This document shows, one piece after another, positions 1 through 9,224 of a stretch of 64,000 nucleotides of DNA. The stretch's first letter is position 1. The number at the start of each line of letters is the position of its first letter. The stretch lies in contig CAKSHP010000005.1 of NCBI GenBank assembly GCA_934457145.1, forward strand, positions 1-64,000, written 5' to 3'. The translations under genes and the position numbers were made by a program. Origin of the DNA: an uncultured Clostridia bacterium. GTDB lineage: Bacteria > Bacillota > Clostridia > UBA1381 > UMGS1253. Below the pieces are notes generated by a model that was not told the origin of the DNA, made no database searches, and saw only the letters and a list, made by a program, of their open reading frames with translations.

Positions 1-3000
1 TTTATTTTAAAAGCAAAAAACAATAAAGAAACGAAAACGATTGCTTCATATGATTTTGAAAACTTAAATGACGATGACACAAGCGTTTCGGGATTAACTC
101 TTTCAAAGTATGCAGATATTTGCGTTTCAAGCGAGAAAGCCGCTGCCGACGGCTCGGACAACAAAAGCCTTAAGGTTGCATACATGAAAGATAACAACTA
201 TAAAAACAGAAAATATCATTATTGGATTGACAGAGTAAACGACACAATTCAGATAAACAATATAATAAAGAAAACGGCATTAAATCAAACCGATAAGGGC
301 AGAAAGTTTAAGATAAGCTTTAACGTTTTTGACAGCCGCGAAAGAGGCATTGCATACTTTTTAACGCCGTATACCTCTTATACAGACTTTGGCAGAATAG
401 ATTTCAGAGCCAATAAATATACGGATAAGACACAAAAAGATGCATGGAAAAATTACAGTTTTGACTACAAAATAGACGAAGATGTTGAAACAACAATCAA
501 TAAACAAAACCTGTCTTTGTATCTTTATTCGGCAGCCGAGGAGGAAAACACTCCTGCATATATTGATGATATATTGGTGACAGAAGATATAAGCGAAGTT
601 AATATTGCAGACAAAACAAGCGAAAGCGCCTTTGCGCCGTCTCTTGTTTTGCATCCGAGCAACGATAATGTTTTATATGCTTCAAAAACAGAATATGCCG
701 ACAGCTCAAATTCCGACACCTCCGCATCGGACAGTGTGTTTGTAAGCGGCAGAGCAAACACTGTAAATTCAGGATTGTATAAAACATACGTAAATCTTGA
801 TTTAAGCAATTTCCAAACAGGAAGAGCATATTTCGGATTTGAAACCTCTGAATCAAGCAAAGGAAATATAAGCGTTTATGCTCTGAATCCGGAAAACAGC
901 TTCAGAAGCGGCACAATTAACTACTATAATGCTCCCGCAAACGACATTTTTGGCTATTCGGTAAAAGAAGAAAACAGCTTTTTAAAAGCTCCGATAAAAG
1001 AGTTTGATATAAACGGCAAAAACAGCTATACTTTAGACGTAACGGGCGCTGCTAATGCTGCAAAGAAAGCCGGAAAAGACAACCTGACGCTTGTGTTTGT
1101 GTGCAAAACAAATTCGTCTGAGGTTATTGCTAAAGAAGACTTTAACGATATCAGCGTTTCAACGGGAATGTATGGCGGCGGAGGTCTGTCGGAATACGGA
1201 CGAAATGCCGTAAATAACAGAACGGGCGTTGAAGGCTATGCATATTATGTTGAAGCGGTTTCGTATGCATGGGAACGCTTAAAGGTAAACATTTTAGACT
1301 ATACAAAGCTTACCGAAAAAGATATCGGAAGAAGCTTTAAGTTTACTTATTATGTGAAAACCGATGTGCCCGCAAAATATCAAAATGCACTCACGCACAG
1401 AAGCGGTGATGTTAAAAAGCAAACAAAGATGCAAACTATCACAGAGGCAAATAAGTGGCAGAAGATGACATACAGCTTCACGCTAACGGCAGATGAAATT
1501 TCTGATGTATCAAATCCGACCAAAGGAATTTGTTCTTTGATTAACTTTGAGAATTTGCCTGTAGGACACAAAATTTATATAGACGATATGACCTTAGAAG
1601 AAACCGGCCTCGGAAAAGCGGAGATAACGCCTTTGGAAAATATCAATCCTCCGAAAGTTGTTTCGCAGATAAATTTTGACGACTGGACAGTCGGAACGGT
1701 AAAAAGAAATAACTATCAGACAGAAGTGAACGATTATATGGGTGTTGCCGGCAACGGATTTGATAACAATACGAAAATATCCATATCCGAAGCTGATGAT
1801 GTAACAGGCGGCGGAAAAAGCTTTTTGTTTACGCCGAATCAAGCTTGGAACCGTCTGAAGTTTTATAACATATTTGACCACAATCTCACAAGCGAAGACG
1901 TTGGCAGAAAGGTTAATATTTCGTTTAGAGTAAAAAGCAGCGCAGCCGGCAGTTTCAGCTATGGTATGATGAGTTCGGTTTACCGCGACAACTCCGGCAG
2001 CTTTAAGCTTTCGGAAGGGTATGAAACAGACGATAAGGATTACTCGGAAAAATTTTATAAAACAAGTTATACGGGAAGAATTGCGGGGGCGGATATTAAC
2101 AAATGGAAAACGTTTTCGTTTGATGTTACTGTTGATGAAAACATGCTTGCTAAAAGAGGCGCATTTTCCGACAGCCCCGATACAAAATATGATATAGCAA
2201 TTGCGCTTCTGGGCTTTGTTCCTTCGAGTAGCCTGGTCGGCAAAGATATTTATATAGATGATATTTGCGTAACGGAAGAAGGAAAAACCGAGCAGACTCT
2301 TGTTACGGTTAAAAAGACTGTAGCGCAGACAAACTTTGACGACTGGACAACCGGAACGGTAAAAAGAAATCATTATTATACAGAAGTAAATGATTACAAG
2401 GTTGTTGACGGCAACGGTTTTGATAATAATACGAAAATATCCATATCCGAAGCTGATGATGCAACAACGGGCGGCGGAAAAAGCTTTTTGTTTGTGCCGA
2501 ATGCGGCACATAACCGTTTGAAGTTTTATAACATATTTGACCATAATCTTACAAGCGAAGATATCGGCAGAAAGGTTAATGTATCGTTTAAAGTAAAAAG
2601 CAATACAGCCGGCAAATTTTATTACGGCATGATGAGTTCGGTTTACCGTGATAATTCAGGGAGCTTTAAGCTTGTAAGCGGCTATGAGGCAGACGATAAG
2701 GACTATTCGGAAAAGTTCTATAAAACGAGTTATGGAGGAATAATTGCTATGGAGGATGTTGATACGTGGAAAACATTCTCGTTTGACGTTACCGTTGATG
2801 AAAACATGCTTGCAAAAAGAGGCGCATATACAGATAATCCCGATGTGACGTATGACATAGCAATTGCACTTATGGGTTTTGTTCCGGCAAGCAGTTTGGT
2901 TGGCGCAAATATTTATATAGACGATATTATTGTTACAGAGGAAAAAGAAGAGCTTGTTTGTGTAAACGGCGCGCTTCCGGTTAAAGATTATGCAAGCGTG

Positions 3001-4842
3001 TCTTACAGCACAGTAAACACAGCTTCTATGATAACAAGCGGAAATAACAGCGATGAAAAAGCAAAACATATCCGTAAAGCATATGCAAAGTTTGACGCAG
3101 GCGAATATGACAACACTCTTAAAGCAACGCTTAACTTTAACGTTGAAAATGAAAACGGCAAAACTCTTAACCTGTGGATGATTAAAGATAATGAATATCC
3201 CGAAAATCTGACATATGAAAACGCGCCGGCATCTGAGGCGGACGAAAATATGACGCTGACCGAGATTTACGGAGCGGCGCCCGTGCAGATTGATTTAAGC
3301 GGCGCAAAAACCTACAGCGTTGATGTAACAGATTATATAAGAGAAAATTCGGGCAAAGATTATATATTTGCATTTACAAGCGGGGAAACCGGCGGCAGCG
3401 AGTGTGTGTTTAATTATGACGCGTCAAGATTTACAAAAGATCTCGATTATGCGCTCTTTGGCGAGAACTCATCTGCATCAGCGGAAAACGGAAAAGTTAA
3501 AACAAACGGTACGGCTGCGTTTTTAAATGTTTTCGGACAAAACGAAACCGCAGAGATCGGCAGAAAATACTTAGTAAGTGCCGATGTAACAAGTGCAAAC
3601 GGCGGAGAAGTAACAATTGCCGCAGCGGATAAAAACGGCGAGATAAAGGAAAGCGCATCGTATAATTTAACCGCCGGAAATGCGCAGAGCGTAAAGCTTG
3701 AATTTACAGCCTTGACAGATGATATAGCAAATATTATGCTGACGGGCGAAAATCTCACGGCAGAAAATATTTCGGTTTTAAAAGACTGCGGAATACAGAT
3801 AGGCAAAGATGTGTCAATTGACATAAAATCCGCCAAGGATCCCGAAATAGAAGACAACAGAAAGCTTTATGAAATAAGCGTTTCTTCAACAGACGGCAGC
3901 GTCAGCATAGATGATGAAGACTGCGGCGCATCATATGTAGGCTCATATGAATCCGGAGAAATAATAAAGCTTAAGGCAAACGGTGAAGGAAAGTTTTTAT
4001 ACTGGATTGATTTATCCGACAGACGTGTTGTGTCTTATGATGAAAGCTTTAGTTTCACGGTCGGAACGGGCAGAAAGCTTGCGGCTGTTTATGCGGCAAA
4101 CGATACGGCATATGTAACGTTTACAAGCTTTGAAACAACGGTTCTGGCAGCCGGCGAGGCGCAAAGCCGAAGTTTGTATGTTCCGCAAAATCCTTATGTT
4201 TACGGTTATGAGTTTACAGGCTGGTATAAAGACGGAAAATTAAGCGAATACAAGGCGGGCGATTTGGTAACGGATGCGCAAAGCGCAAGCTACAAAGCAG
4301 GCTTTGGCAAAAAGGATACTAAATACACAATAACCGTTAACGGAAATGAAAGCACGTATTCATACAATGATAAGGTTGAAGTTGCCGCAGATGCCGAAAA
4401 GAACGGAAAAACGTTCTCGTACTGGGAAAAAGACGGAAATATCTCAAGCTATAACAGCGAGTATTCATTTTTTGCCTCATCTGACAGCACTCTTAATGCT
4501 GTATACGGCGAAAGCGCAGAAAATAAAAACGTTTTGGTTATGGCAAATCCGGTTATGGCAGATGAAACAAGAATTGCATTCTTTGCGGAAAGAAACATTT
4601 CATCAGACTGCGAAATAATTGAAACCGGTATTCTTATGGGCAAAACCAAAAATCTCAGCGTTGACAGCGCGGATATAAAAGCTGTTGCAAAGAGCAAGGC
4701 TAAAAAAGGACAGTTTACCGTAAGAAAGAAGGGTGTTAATCCGGACGATACGTGGTACGGACGGGCATATGTAATCTATCGTGACAGCACAGGGGCTATA
4801 CAGAAAATTTATTCAAACGAGGTTAGTATGACAGTTAAGTAA
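1..4842 (+). CDS. Large secreted multimodular carbohydrate-binding-like protein (5' end outside window)
   Basis: The frame is already open at base 1, so the gene begins upstream and at least 1613 codons are visible; the first ATG at 184 is internal. It reads as a chain of beta-rich modules. Three or more resemble jelly-roll carbohydrate-binding domains that open with D-F-[ED]-[ND] and close with an IYIDDI-type strand. Two of these, starting near 1672 and 2332, are a near-identical tandem duplication with a 660 bp period. Stretches near 600-1130 and 2960-3470 resemble DNRLRE/CBM96-type domains (conserved D-L-S-N and S-L-D-V-T motifs). The C-terminal part (about 3870-4500) has InlB B-repeat-like segments such as YEFTGWYKDGK. 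No sortase motif, SLH or dockerin is visible in this part. A role in binding cell-surface or plant polysaccharide is inferred; any catalytic domain would lie upstream. A strong terminator follows the stop. Confidence 0.75.
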   Translation, partial: FILKAKNNKETKTIASYDFENLNDDDTSVSGLTLSKYADICVSSEKAAADGSDNKSLKVAYMKDNNYKNRKYHYWIDRVNDTIQINNIIKKTALNQTDKGRKFKISFNVFDSRERGIAYFLTPYTSYTDFGRIDFRANKYTDKTQKDAWKNYSFDYKIDEDVETTINKQNLSLYLYSAAEEENTPAYIDDILVTEDISEVNIADKTSESAFAPSLVLHPSNDNVLYASKTEYADSSNSDTSASDSVFVSGRANTVNSGLYKTYVNLDLSNFQTGRAYFGFETSESSKGNISVYALNPENSFRSGTINYYNAPANDIFGYSVKEENSFLKAPIKEFDINGKNSYTLDVTGAANAAKKAGKDNLTLVFVCKTNSSEVIAKEDFNDISVSTGMYGGGGLSEYGRNAVNNRTGVEGYAYYVEAVSYAWERLKVNILDYTKLTEKDIGRSFKFTYYVKTDVPAKYQNALTHRSGDVKKQTKMQTITEANKWQKMTYSFTLTADEISDVSNPTKGICSLINFENLPVGHKIYIDDMTLEETGLGKAEITPLENINPPKVVSQINFDDWTVGTVKRNNYQTEVNDYMGVAGNGFDNNTKISISEADDVTGGGKSFLFTPNQAWNRLKFYNIFDHNLTSEDVGRKVNISFRVKSSAAGSFSYGMMSSVYRDNSGSFKLSEGYETDDKDYSEKFYKTSYTGRIAGADINKWKTFSFDVTVDENMLAKRGAFSDSPDTKYDIAIALLGFVPSSSLVGKDIYIDDICVTEEGKTEQTLVTVKKTVAQTNFDDWTTGTVKRNHYYTEVNDYKVVDGNGFDNNTKISISEADDATTGGGKSFLFVPNAAHNRLKFYNIFDHNLTSEDIGRKVNVSFKVKSNTAGKFYYGMMSSVYRDNSGSFKLVSGYEADDKDYSEKFYKTSYGGIIAMEDVDTWKTFSFDVTVDENMLAKRGAYTDNPDVTYDIAIALMGFVPASSLVGANIYIDDIIVTEEKEELVCVNGALPVKDYASVSYSTVNTASMITSGNNSDEKAKHIRKAYAKFDAGEYDNTLKATLNFNVENENGKTLNLWMIKDNEYPENLTYENAPASEADENMTLTEIYGAAPVQIDLSGAKTYSVDVTDYIRENSGKDYIFAFTSGETGGSECVFNYDASRFTKDLDYALFGENSSASAENGKVKTNGTAAFLNVFGQNETAEIGRKYLVSADVTSANGGEVTIAAADKNGEIKESASYNLTAGNAQSVKLEFTALTDDIANIMLTGENLTAENISVLKDCGIQIGKDVSIDIKSAKDPEIEDNRKLYEISVSSTDGSVSIDDEDCGASYVGSYESGEIIKLKANGEGKFLYWIDLSDRRVVSYDESFSFTVGTGRKLAAVYAANDTAYVTFTSFETTVLAAGEAQSRSLYVPQNPYVYGYEFTGWYKDGKLSEYKAGDLVTDAQSASYKAGFGKKDTKYTITVNGNESTYSYNDKVEVAADAEKNGKTFSYWEKDGNISSYNSEYSFFASSDSTLNAVYGESAENKNVLVMANPVMADETRIAFFAERNISSDCEIIETGILMGKTKNLSVDSADIKAVAKSKAKKGQFTVRKKGVNPDDTWYGRAYVIYRDSTGAIQKIYSNEVSMTVK

Positions 4843-4852
4843 GATAAAAAAA

Positions 4853-4891
4853 CACAAAAAGTGCGGCGCGCATATGCCGCACTTTTTTGTG
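4853..4891 (+). terminator. Rho-independent terminator
   Basis: A perfect stem, AAAAAGTGCGGC paired with GCCGCACTTTTT around a GCGCATAT loop and followed by T-rich DNA, lies 10 bp after the large modular gene. Confidence 0.85.
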
Positions 4892-4908
4892 TGAAAATTT
4901 GCCACAAA

Positions 4909-4941
4909 CCCTGTAAGGCAGAGGTTTACTTTTGCCGCAAA
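4909..4941. repeat. Degenerate copy of a dispersed intergenic repeat
   Basis: The segment starts CCCTGTAAGGCAGAGG and ends TTTTGCCGCAAA. It aligns with the two better-preserved copies near 59854 and 59967 (CCGTAGGGCAGGGGC ... CTGCCG), differing at several scattered positions. No coding function is visible. Confidence 0.5.
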
Positions 4942-4976
4942 GCCAAAACAAACCGCATTTTTGGTTAAATAAAAAA

Positions 4977-5005
4977 TTGACGGCAAAAAAGAAATATGCT
5001 ATAAT
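4977..5005 (+). promoter_or_regulatory. Sigma-A promoter
   Basis: TTGACG (4977-4982) and TATAAT (5000-5005) are separated by 17 bp. Transcription would start near 5012, about 150 nt before the lipoprotein start codon, and would run through the structured leader. Confidence 0.8.
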
Positions 5006-5031
5006 GTATAAAAGCAAATATAAAGGGGTAA

Positions 5032-5120
5032 AAGTCTGAATAAAATTGCCCGCAACGCAACTTTTTGCCCGGGTCGCCTCCGCCGTACAGTACCGCTCTG
5101 AGCGAGCTTCTTTCAGACTT
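5032..5120 (+). ncRNA. Structured leader RNA candidate, family not recognised
   Basis: A 9 bp closing stem, AAGTCTGAA (5032-5040) with TTCAGACTT (5112-5120), encloses about 70 nt. This interior is much more GC-rich than its surroundings and contains small hairpins such as CGCT-CTG-AGCG. It lies between a near-consensus promoter and the lipoprotein start. I compared it by eye with common riboswitch and small RNA consensus sequences (SRP, GEMM, TPP, T-box, glycine) and found no match. It could be a cis-regulatory leader or a small stable RNA. Confidence 0.45.
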
Positions 5121-5161
5121 AGGTTTTGTGCTTTACAGCCCGGAAAGGAATGGTTATAAAA

Positions 5162-5785
5162 ATGAAAATTAAAAGATTTTTAACGGCGGCTTTTTTGTGC
5201 GCGGCAGTTATTTTAACGCCGGGCTGCAAAAAGAAAGAAAATGCCGTATCCGAAACAACAAATATGAACACGGACGGAATTTATAACACGTCTGTGTCTG
5301 ATGAATACAAAGAAAAAATATCGCAGATGAAAAATGAATTTTCAGATAGTTTTAAGGATTTTAACAAAGATAAGGCAATTGCGGAGGATATGGCTGTTAT
5401 CTGTGACGGAGAAGAAGCAATAAAAGCTTATAAAATAAAGGAATTTTGCGACAGTATTTTGCAAAATCAGCCTGCCGAAGTTAAAATTGCGGTTTTTAAT
5501 AAGGACGAAAAAAACGTGATAATTAAAATTTTAAAATATGACACAAACCGCGTTTACGGATATTTTGACATGAGAAACTATAAATATTCAAACGAAGAAT
5601 ATTTGGATTTTTCATATCCGCACTGCGAGCTTTTCGAACAGCCGTCAAAAAATAATAAAATTCACTATTTGATGTATCTGACAGATGAAGACGATTACAC
5701 ATTTGAAGAAATCATGAATATGAACACTGACACCGATGACGCTGAAATGGGAAAATGCGTGTATGTATGCTCATACACGGAATAA
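5162..5785 (+). CDS. Putative lipoprotein of unknown function
   Basis: The product is 207 residues. The start at 5162 is chosen because GGAAAGGA lies about 12 nt upstream and the reading from there gives a classical lipoprotein signal: MKIKRF, a hydrophobic stretch, then LTPGC. The cysteine would be lipidated and the protein anchored outside the membrane. The mature part is charged, rich in Lys, Asp and Glu, and contains the phrases YGYFDMRNYKY and YLMYLTDEDDY. I do not recognise a domain family. It stands alone between its own promoter and a terminator. Downstream it converges with the aminopeptidase gene. Confidence 0.7.
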   Translation: MKIKRFLTAAFLCAAVILTPGCKKKENAVSETTNMNTDGIYNTSVSDEYKEKISQMKNEFSDSFKDFNKDKAIAEDMAVICDGEEAIKAYKIKEFCDSILQNQPAEVKIAVFNKDEKNVIIKILKYDTNRVYGYFDMRNYKYSNEEYLDFSYPHCELFEQPSKNNKIHYLMYLTDEDDYTFEEIMNMNTDTDDAEMGKCVYVCSYTE

Positions 5786-5837
5786 AAAAATCAGGCATTG
5801 GAGAGTAAAATAAAAGAACTGTCACTAATGAAACAAA

Positions 5838-5880
5838 AAACGCGGAGCAAAATCAATCATCTTGCTCCGTGTTTTTCTTT
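5838..5880. terminator. Bidirectional terminator between convergent genes
   Basis: ACGCGGAGCAA pairs with TTGCTCCGTGT around a short loop, with A-rich and T-rich flanks on either side. It can serve the lipoprotein gene on the plus strand and the aminopeptidase on the minus strand. Confidence 0.8.
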
Positions 5881-7293
5881 TTAAATATTGCTTTCAAAAA
5901 ATGTTTTATATGCTTTATATGTCATATAGCAGTCAAATTTGTTTGAAATTTCGTATGGTGAGTGCATGCATAAAATCGGTGTTCCGCAGTCGATAACATT
6001 TAAGCCTAAGTTTGCAACATACTGAGCGATTGTTCCGCCTCCGCCGACGTCAACCTTTCCAAGCTCGCCGTTTTGCCATAAAACGCCGTTTTCGTTAAAT
6101 ATATTTCTTACCTTTGCGGCAAACTCTGCGTTTGCATCAGACGAACCGGACTTGCCGCGGCTTCCGGTGTATTTGCATATCAAAACTCCGCAGCCTGCAA
6201 AAGCAGCATTGGATTTATCATGCACTTCGGGGTGTTTCGGTTCATATGCTGCGCCAACGTCTGCCGAAAGGCAGTTTGAAAGAGAAAGTGCGTTGTTTAG
6301 TGTGTATGCGTCGCACGAACCGTCCTGCATGGATATGAATTTAGACATCTGCAGTTCAAAAAATCTTGACTGCATACCTGTCATGCCCATTGAGCCTATT
6401 TCTTCTTTGTCGACAAGCATGCATATGCTTGTTGTGTTAGGAGTTTTGTTTATATCGAGTATAGATTTTAATGCCGCATATGCGCAAACTCTGTCGTCCT
6501 GACCGTATGAGGCAAGCATTCCGCGGTCAAAACCGACATCGCGCGATTTAAATGCCGGAACAAACTCGATTTCGGCGCTTGTAAAATCTTCTTCCGTGAT
6601 GCCGTATTTTTCATATAAAAGATTTAAAGCGTTAAATTTAACTTTTTCTTTTATTTCATCATCGCCCTTTGCCATAGAACCTATAAGAATATGGAAATTG
6701 TCGGCATTAAATGCTTTTGAAACGGTTTGCGTCATTTGCTCCTGGGCAAGGTGCGGCAAAAGATCGGTAATAGTAAATATCGGATCGTTTTCATCTTCGC
6801 CTATGCATATATCTATGCTTTCGCCGTTTGCCTTGCAGATTGTTCCGTGCATGGCAAGCGGAATTGTAAGCCATTGATATTTTTTGATACCGCCGTAGTA
6901 CTGAGTTTTAAACCATGCCATGTTTTCGCTTTCAAAAAGCGGACGAAGCTTTAAGTCAAGACGCGGCGAGTCTATATGTGCGCCAACGAGATTTACTCCC
7001 GAGGCAACCTTGTTTTTGCCTATAACAGCCAAAATAATTCCCTTTTTATTGTTTACGGCATATACCTTATCTCCGCTTTGAAGCTCTTTTTTATCGTCAA
7101 TTGACACAAAACCGTGCTCTTTTGCGATGTTAACCGCATAGCAAACAGCTTCGCGTTCGGTTTTTGAAGCGTTTAAAAACGCTTTATAACCGTCGCAGTA
7201 GCCAAATGTTTCGGAGATGAGAGCGTCGGTTAAATTTTCGTTTGCGTGTTTCGGCAAATAAGATAGTTTTTCAAATAATTCTTTATCAGTCAT
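5881..7293 (-). CDS. M18 family zinc aminopeptidase
   Basis: The product is 470 residues, normal for the M18 (aminopeptidase I) family of cytosolic dinuclear zinc exopeptidases that remove N-terminal residues from peptides. Visible family motifs in order are VGAHIDSPRLDLK (zinc His106), GQDDRVCAYAAL (bridging Asp), DKEEIGSMG (catalytic and metal Glu pair), SADVGAAYEPKHPEVH, and the C-terminal CMHSPYEISNKFD, which supplies the last metal His. The gene is monocistronic. The start at 7293 follows an AAGGTCT-type sequence. Upstream lies a long AT-rich region with the DnaA-box cluster. The exact peptide specificity cannot be read from the sequence. Confidence 0.93.
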   Translation of the reverse strand: MTDKELFEKLSYLPKHANENLTDALISETFGYCDGYKAFLNASKTEREAVCYAVNIAKEHGFVSIDDKKELQSGDKVYAVNNKKGIILAVIGKNKVASGVNLVGAHIDSPRLDLKLRPLFESENMAWFKTQYYGGIKKYQWLTIPLAMHGTICKANGESIDICIGEDENDPIFTITDLLPHLAQEQMTQTVSKAFNADNFHILIGSMAKGDDEIKEKVKFNALNLLYEKYGITEEDFTSAEIEFVPAFKSRDVGFDRGMLASYGQDDRVCAYAALKSILDINKTPNTTSICMLVDKEEIGSMGMTGMQSRFFELQMSKFISMQDGSCDAYTLNNALSLSNCLSADVGAAYEPKHPEVHDKSNAAFAGCGVLICKYTGSRGKSGSSDANAEFAAKVRNIFNENGVLWQNGELGKVDVGGGGTIAQYVANLGLNVIDCGTPILCMHSPYEISNKFDCYMTYKAYKTFFESNI

Positions 7294-8021
7294 AAATTTT
7301 AAGACCTTTCTGCCCGCAAAATTTAAAAGTTATACGCAGAATTTACTGCGGGCCGGTAGTGCGTAAAATTATTTTAACATAAATATTATAGCACATTATC
7401 CCGGCTTTAACAATATTTTTATATAAATTTGAAAAAAATTATTGTAAGTTTTTAAACTGCAATAAAAACGTAATGTTTTGTTAAAGAACATTAATTCAAA
7501 AAAATGTATTTTATAATCAAAAAATGAAAAATGAAAAATTGTGAAGAATTTTTTAGTAAAATCAAAAAACAAACAAAAATTCGGACATAAGCATAAAAAC
7601 AAAACAGATAAATCGGTTTACATAATATCTTTACAAACTTATTACAAAATATAAAGTTATCCACTTGTGAACATAGTTATCCACATAAAACATGAATTAT
7701 TAGGCTCAAATAAGTCAAGTTTATCACATATCCACTGAGTTATCCACATAAAAATATGAATTTATGAAAAAAATGTCCACAGAATTAATGTTTACATAAT
7801 TCGAAAAAAGGAAAGAAATTCACTTTACAGATTATAAAAATATTATGCGCAAAAAAAGTTCACATAAATAAAAATATTTTGCATAGTAAAAAAAATCAAT
7901 TCAACAAAATTTGATACTTTATTTTTTTTATAGTATATGTTATAATATTTACAACCAACAAGATTAAAATACTGCAATTAACTTATTTTGTGTTATAAAA
8001 TTTTGCGAAAGGATGATGATT
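7294..8021. other. AT-rich intergenic region with DnaA-box cluster, candidate oriC
   Basis: About 720 bp without a gene. It contains two perfect DnaA boxes TTATCCACA (7677-7685 and 7740-7748), one single-mismatch box TTATCCACT (7657-7665) and further partial boxes (CATATCCAC near 7728, TGTCCACAG near 7775). Very AT-rich DNA (about 7800-8000) flanks the cluster and could act as an unwinding element. The conserved near-origin gene cluster rpmH to mnmE lies 9-13 kb away, which supports an origin-proximal location. Neither dnaA nor dnaN is in the window, so the assignment is provisional; a DnaA-regulated promoter or DnaA-titration site is the alternative. Confidence 0.5.
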
Positions 8022-9212
8022 ATGAAGCAAAAAAAGAAGTTTGTAAGCTTTGTTGCGGGGTTTTTAACCTGTGCGCTTCTCATGGGAACGGTAAGCTTTG
8101 CCGATGAAATTTATCAGACAATACAGGTTATTTCGGGAAAAATGAAAATAAATATTGCTGGCAACCAGGTCGATATCGATAATTTTGTTTATAATGACAC
8201 AACATATGTTCCGCTCAGACAGATTGCCAATGCTCTCGATATGGTTGTTACATATGATTATGAGCAAAGCAGCGTAAATATCGTAGACCATAAAACATAT
8301 CAGATAATGAATAAAAATATTGCGTTTTTAGTAAACGGTCAGCCGGTGAGAGTAAATTATTTTACCGAGGTTATGAATTATTATAAAATCAATATGGGTA
8401 TGGCAAGCGTTGAAGATGAAGATGCCGACGATTTTAAAAATTATGTTTTAAAAGAGGTTATCGGCATGGAGGTTGTGCGCCAGATTGCAGACGATCTTTC
8501 AATTAAACTCACAACAACGGAAAGCCGGCTTCTGGACGAAAGAATAGAGCTTTATGAAAATAATATGGGCGGTCATGATGAGTTTGTATCATATCTTTTA
8601 AAAAACGGCGTAAGCTTTGAAACGTATTATAAAATGCAGGAGTATTTTGCGCTGCGCTCAAAAGTGCTTGACGTTATGACAGATGAAATCACAACCGACG
8701 AGCTTTATAAATATTATCTTGACAATAAAAAGGTGTATTTGTCGGAAAAGGTTACGGCAAAGCAGATATTTATCCGCACGGTCGATGAGGCGGGTATGCC
8801 TTATGCCGACAGCGTGGTTTATGAAAAAAAACAGTTTGCAAATGAGATATTGGAAAAAATCAGAAGCGGCGAAGAAACGTTTGACGATATGATGGAAAAG
8901 TATTCTCAGGATCCGGGAAAAATGTCCTATCCCGGAGGGTATACCTTCGGCAAAGGCGAGATGATACCTGTGTTTGAAGAAACTGCGTTTGCTCTTGAAA
9001 AAGGCCAGGTATCAGACGTTGTCGAAAGCGAAAACGGATTTCATATAATACTTTTGGTCGACCGCTATAAGCTCTACGAACCGTTTGAAAACGTTAAAGA
9101 AGATATCTATAATAAGCTCAGAAACGAAAGATATTATATAGAGGTAGAGCCTCAGATTCAAAAGGCATATATAATTTTCAACCAGGAAAAATGGGACAGT
9201 ATAAGACCGTAA
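8022..9212 (+). CDS. Secreted PrsA-like peptidyl-prolyl isomerase with copper amine oxidase N-like domain
   Basis: The start at 8022 is preferred because GAAAGGA sits 8 nt upstream, giving 396 residues. The N-terminus (KQKKKF, a hydrophobic core, then VSFA-D) is a signal peptide without a lipobox. Residues about 30-90 match the copper-amine-oxidase N-terminal domain common in clostridial surface proteins (YNDTTYVPLRQIANAL). A SurA-like helical region follows, then a parvulin/PpiC domain around residues 240-350 (AKQIFIRT, YSQDPGKMSYPGGYTFGKG, SENGFHIILLVDR). It probably folds exported proteins at the cell surface. The ung gene follows after 12 bp, so the two are likely cotranscribed. Confidence 0.85.
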   Translation: MKQKKKFVSFVAGFLTCALLMGTVSFADEIYQTIQVISGKMKINIAGNQVDIDNFVYNDTTYVPLRQIANALDMVVTYDYEQSSVNIVDHKTYQIMNKNIAFLVNGQPVRVNYFTEVMNYYKINMGMASVEDEDADDFKNYVLKEVIGMEVVRQIADDLSIKLTTTESRLLDERIELYENNMGGHDEFVSYLLKNGVSFETYYKMQEYFALRSKVLDVMTDEITTDELYKYYLDNKKVYLSEKVTAKQIFIRTVDEAGMPYADSVVYEKKQFANEILEKIRSGEETFDDMMEKYSQDPGKMSYPGGYTFGKGEMIPVFEETAFALEKGQVSDVVESENGFHIILLVDRYKLYEPFENVKEDIYNKLRNERYYIEVEPQIQKAYIIFNQEKWDSIRP

Positions 9213-9224
9213 CGGAGGTTTAAA

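Noticed and set aside
1594..2544. Long open frame opposite the large surface protein
   Set aside because: It mirrors the duplicated modules, has Cys/Arg/Ile-rich composition unlike a folded protein and no ribosome binding site. It is an antisense shadow of biased codon use.
5032..5120. Small SRP RNA, c-di-GMP or T-box identity for the structured leader
   Set aside because: None of the conserved core sequences of these classes is present when read by eye.
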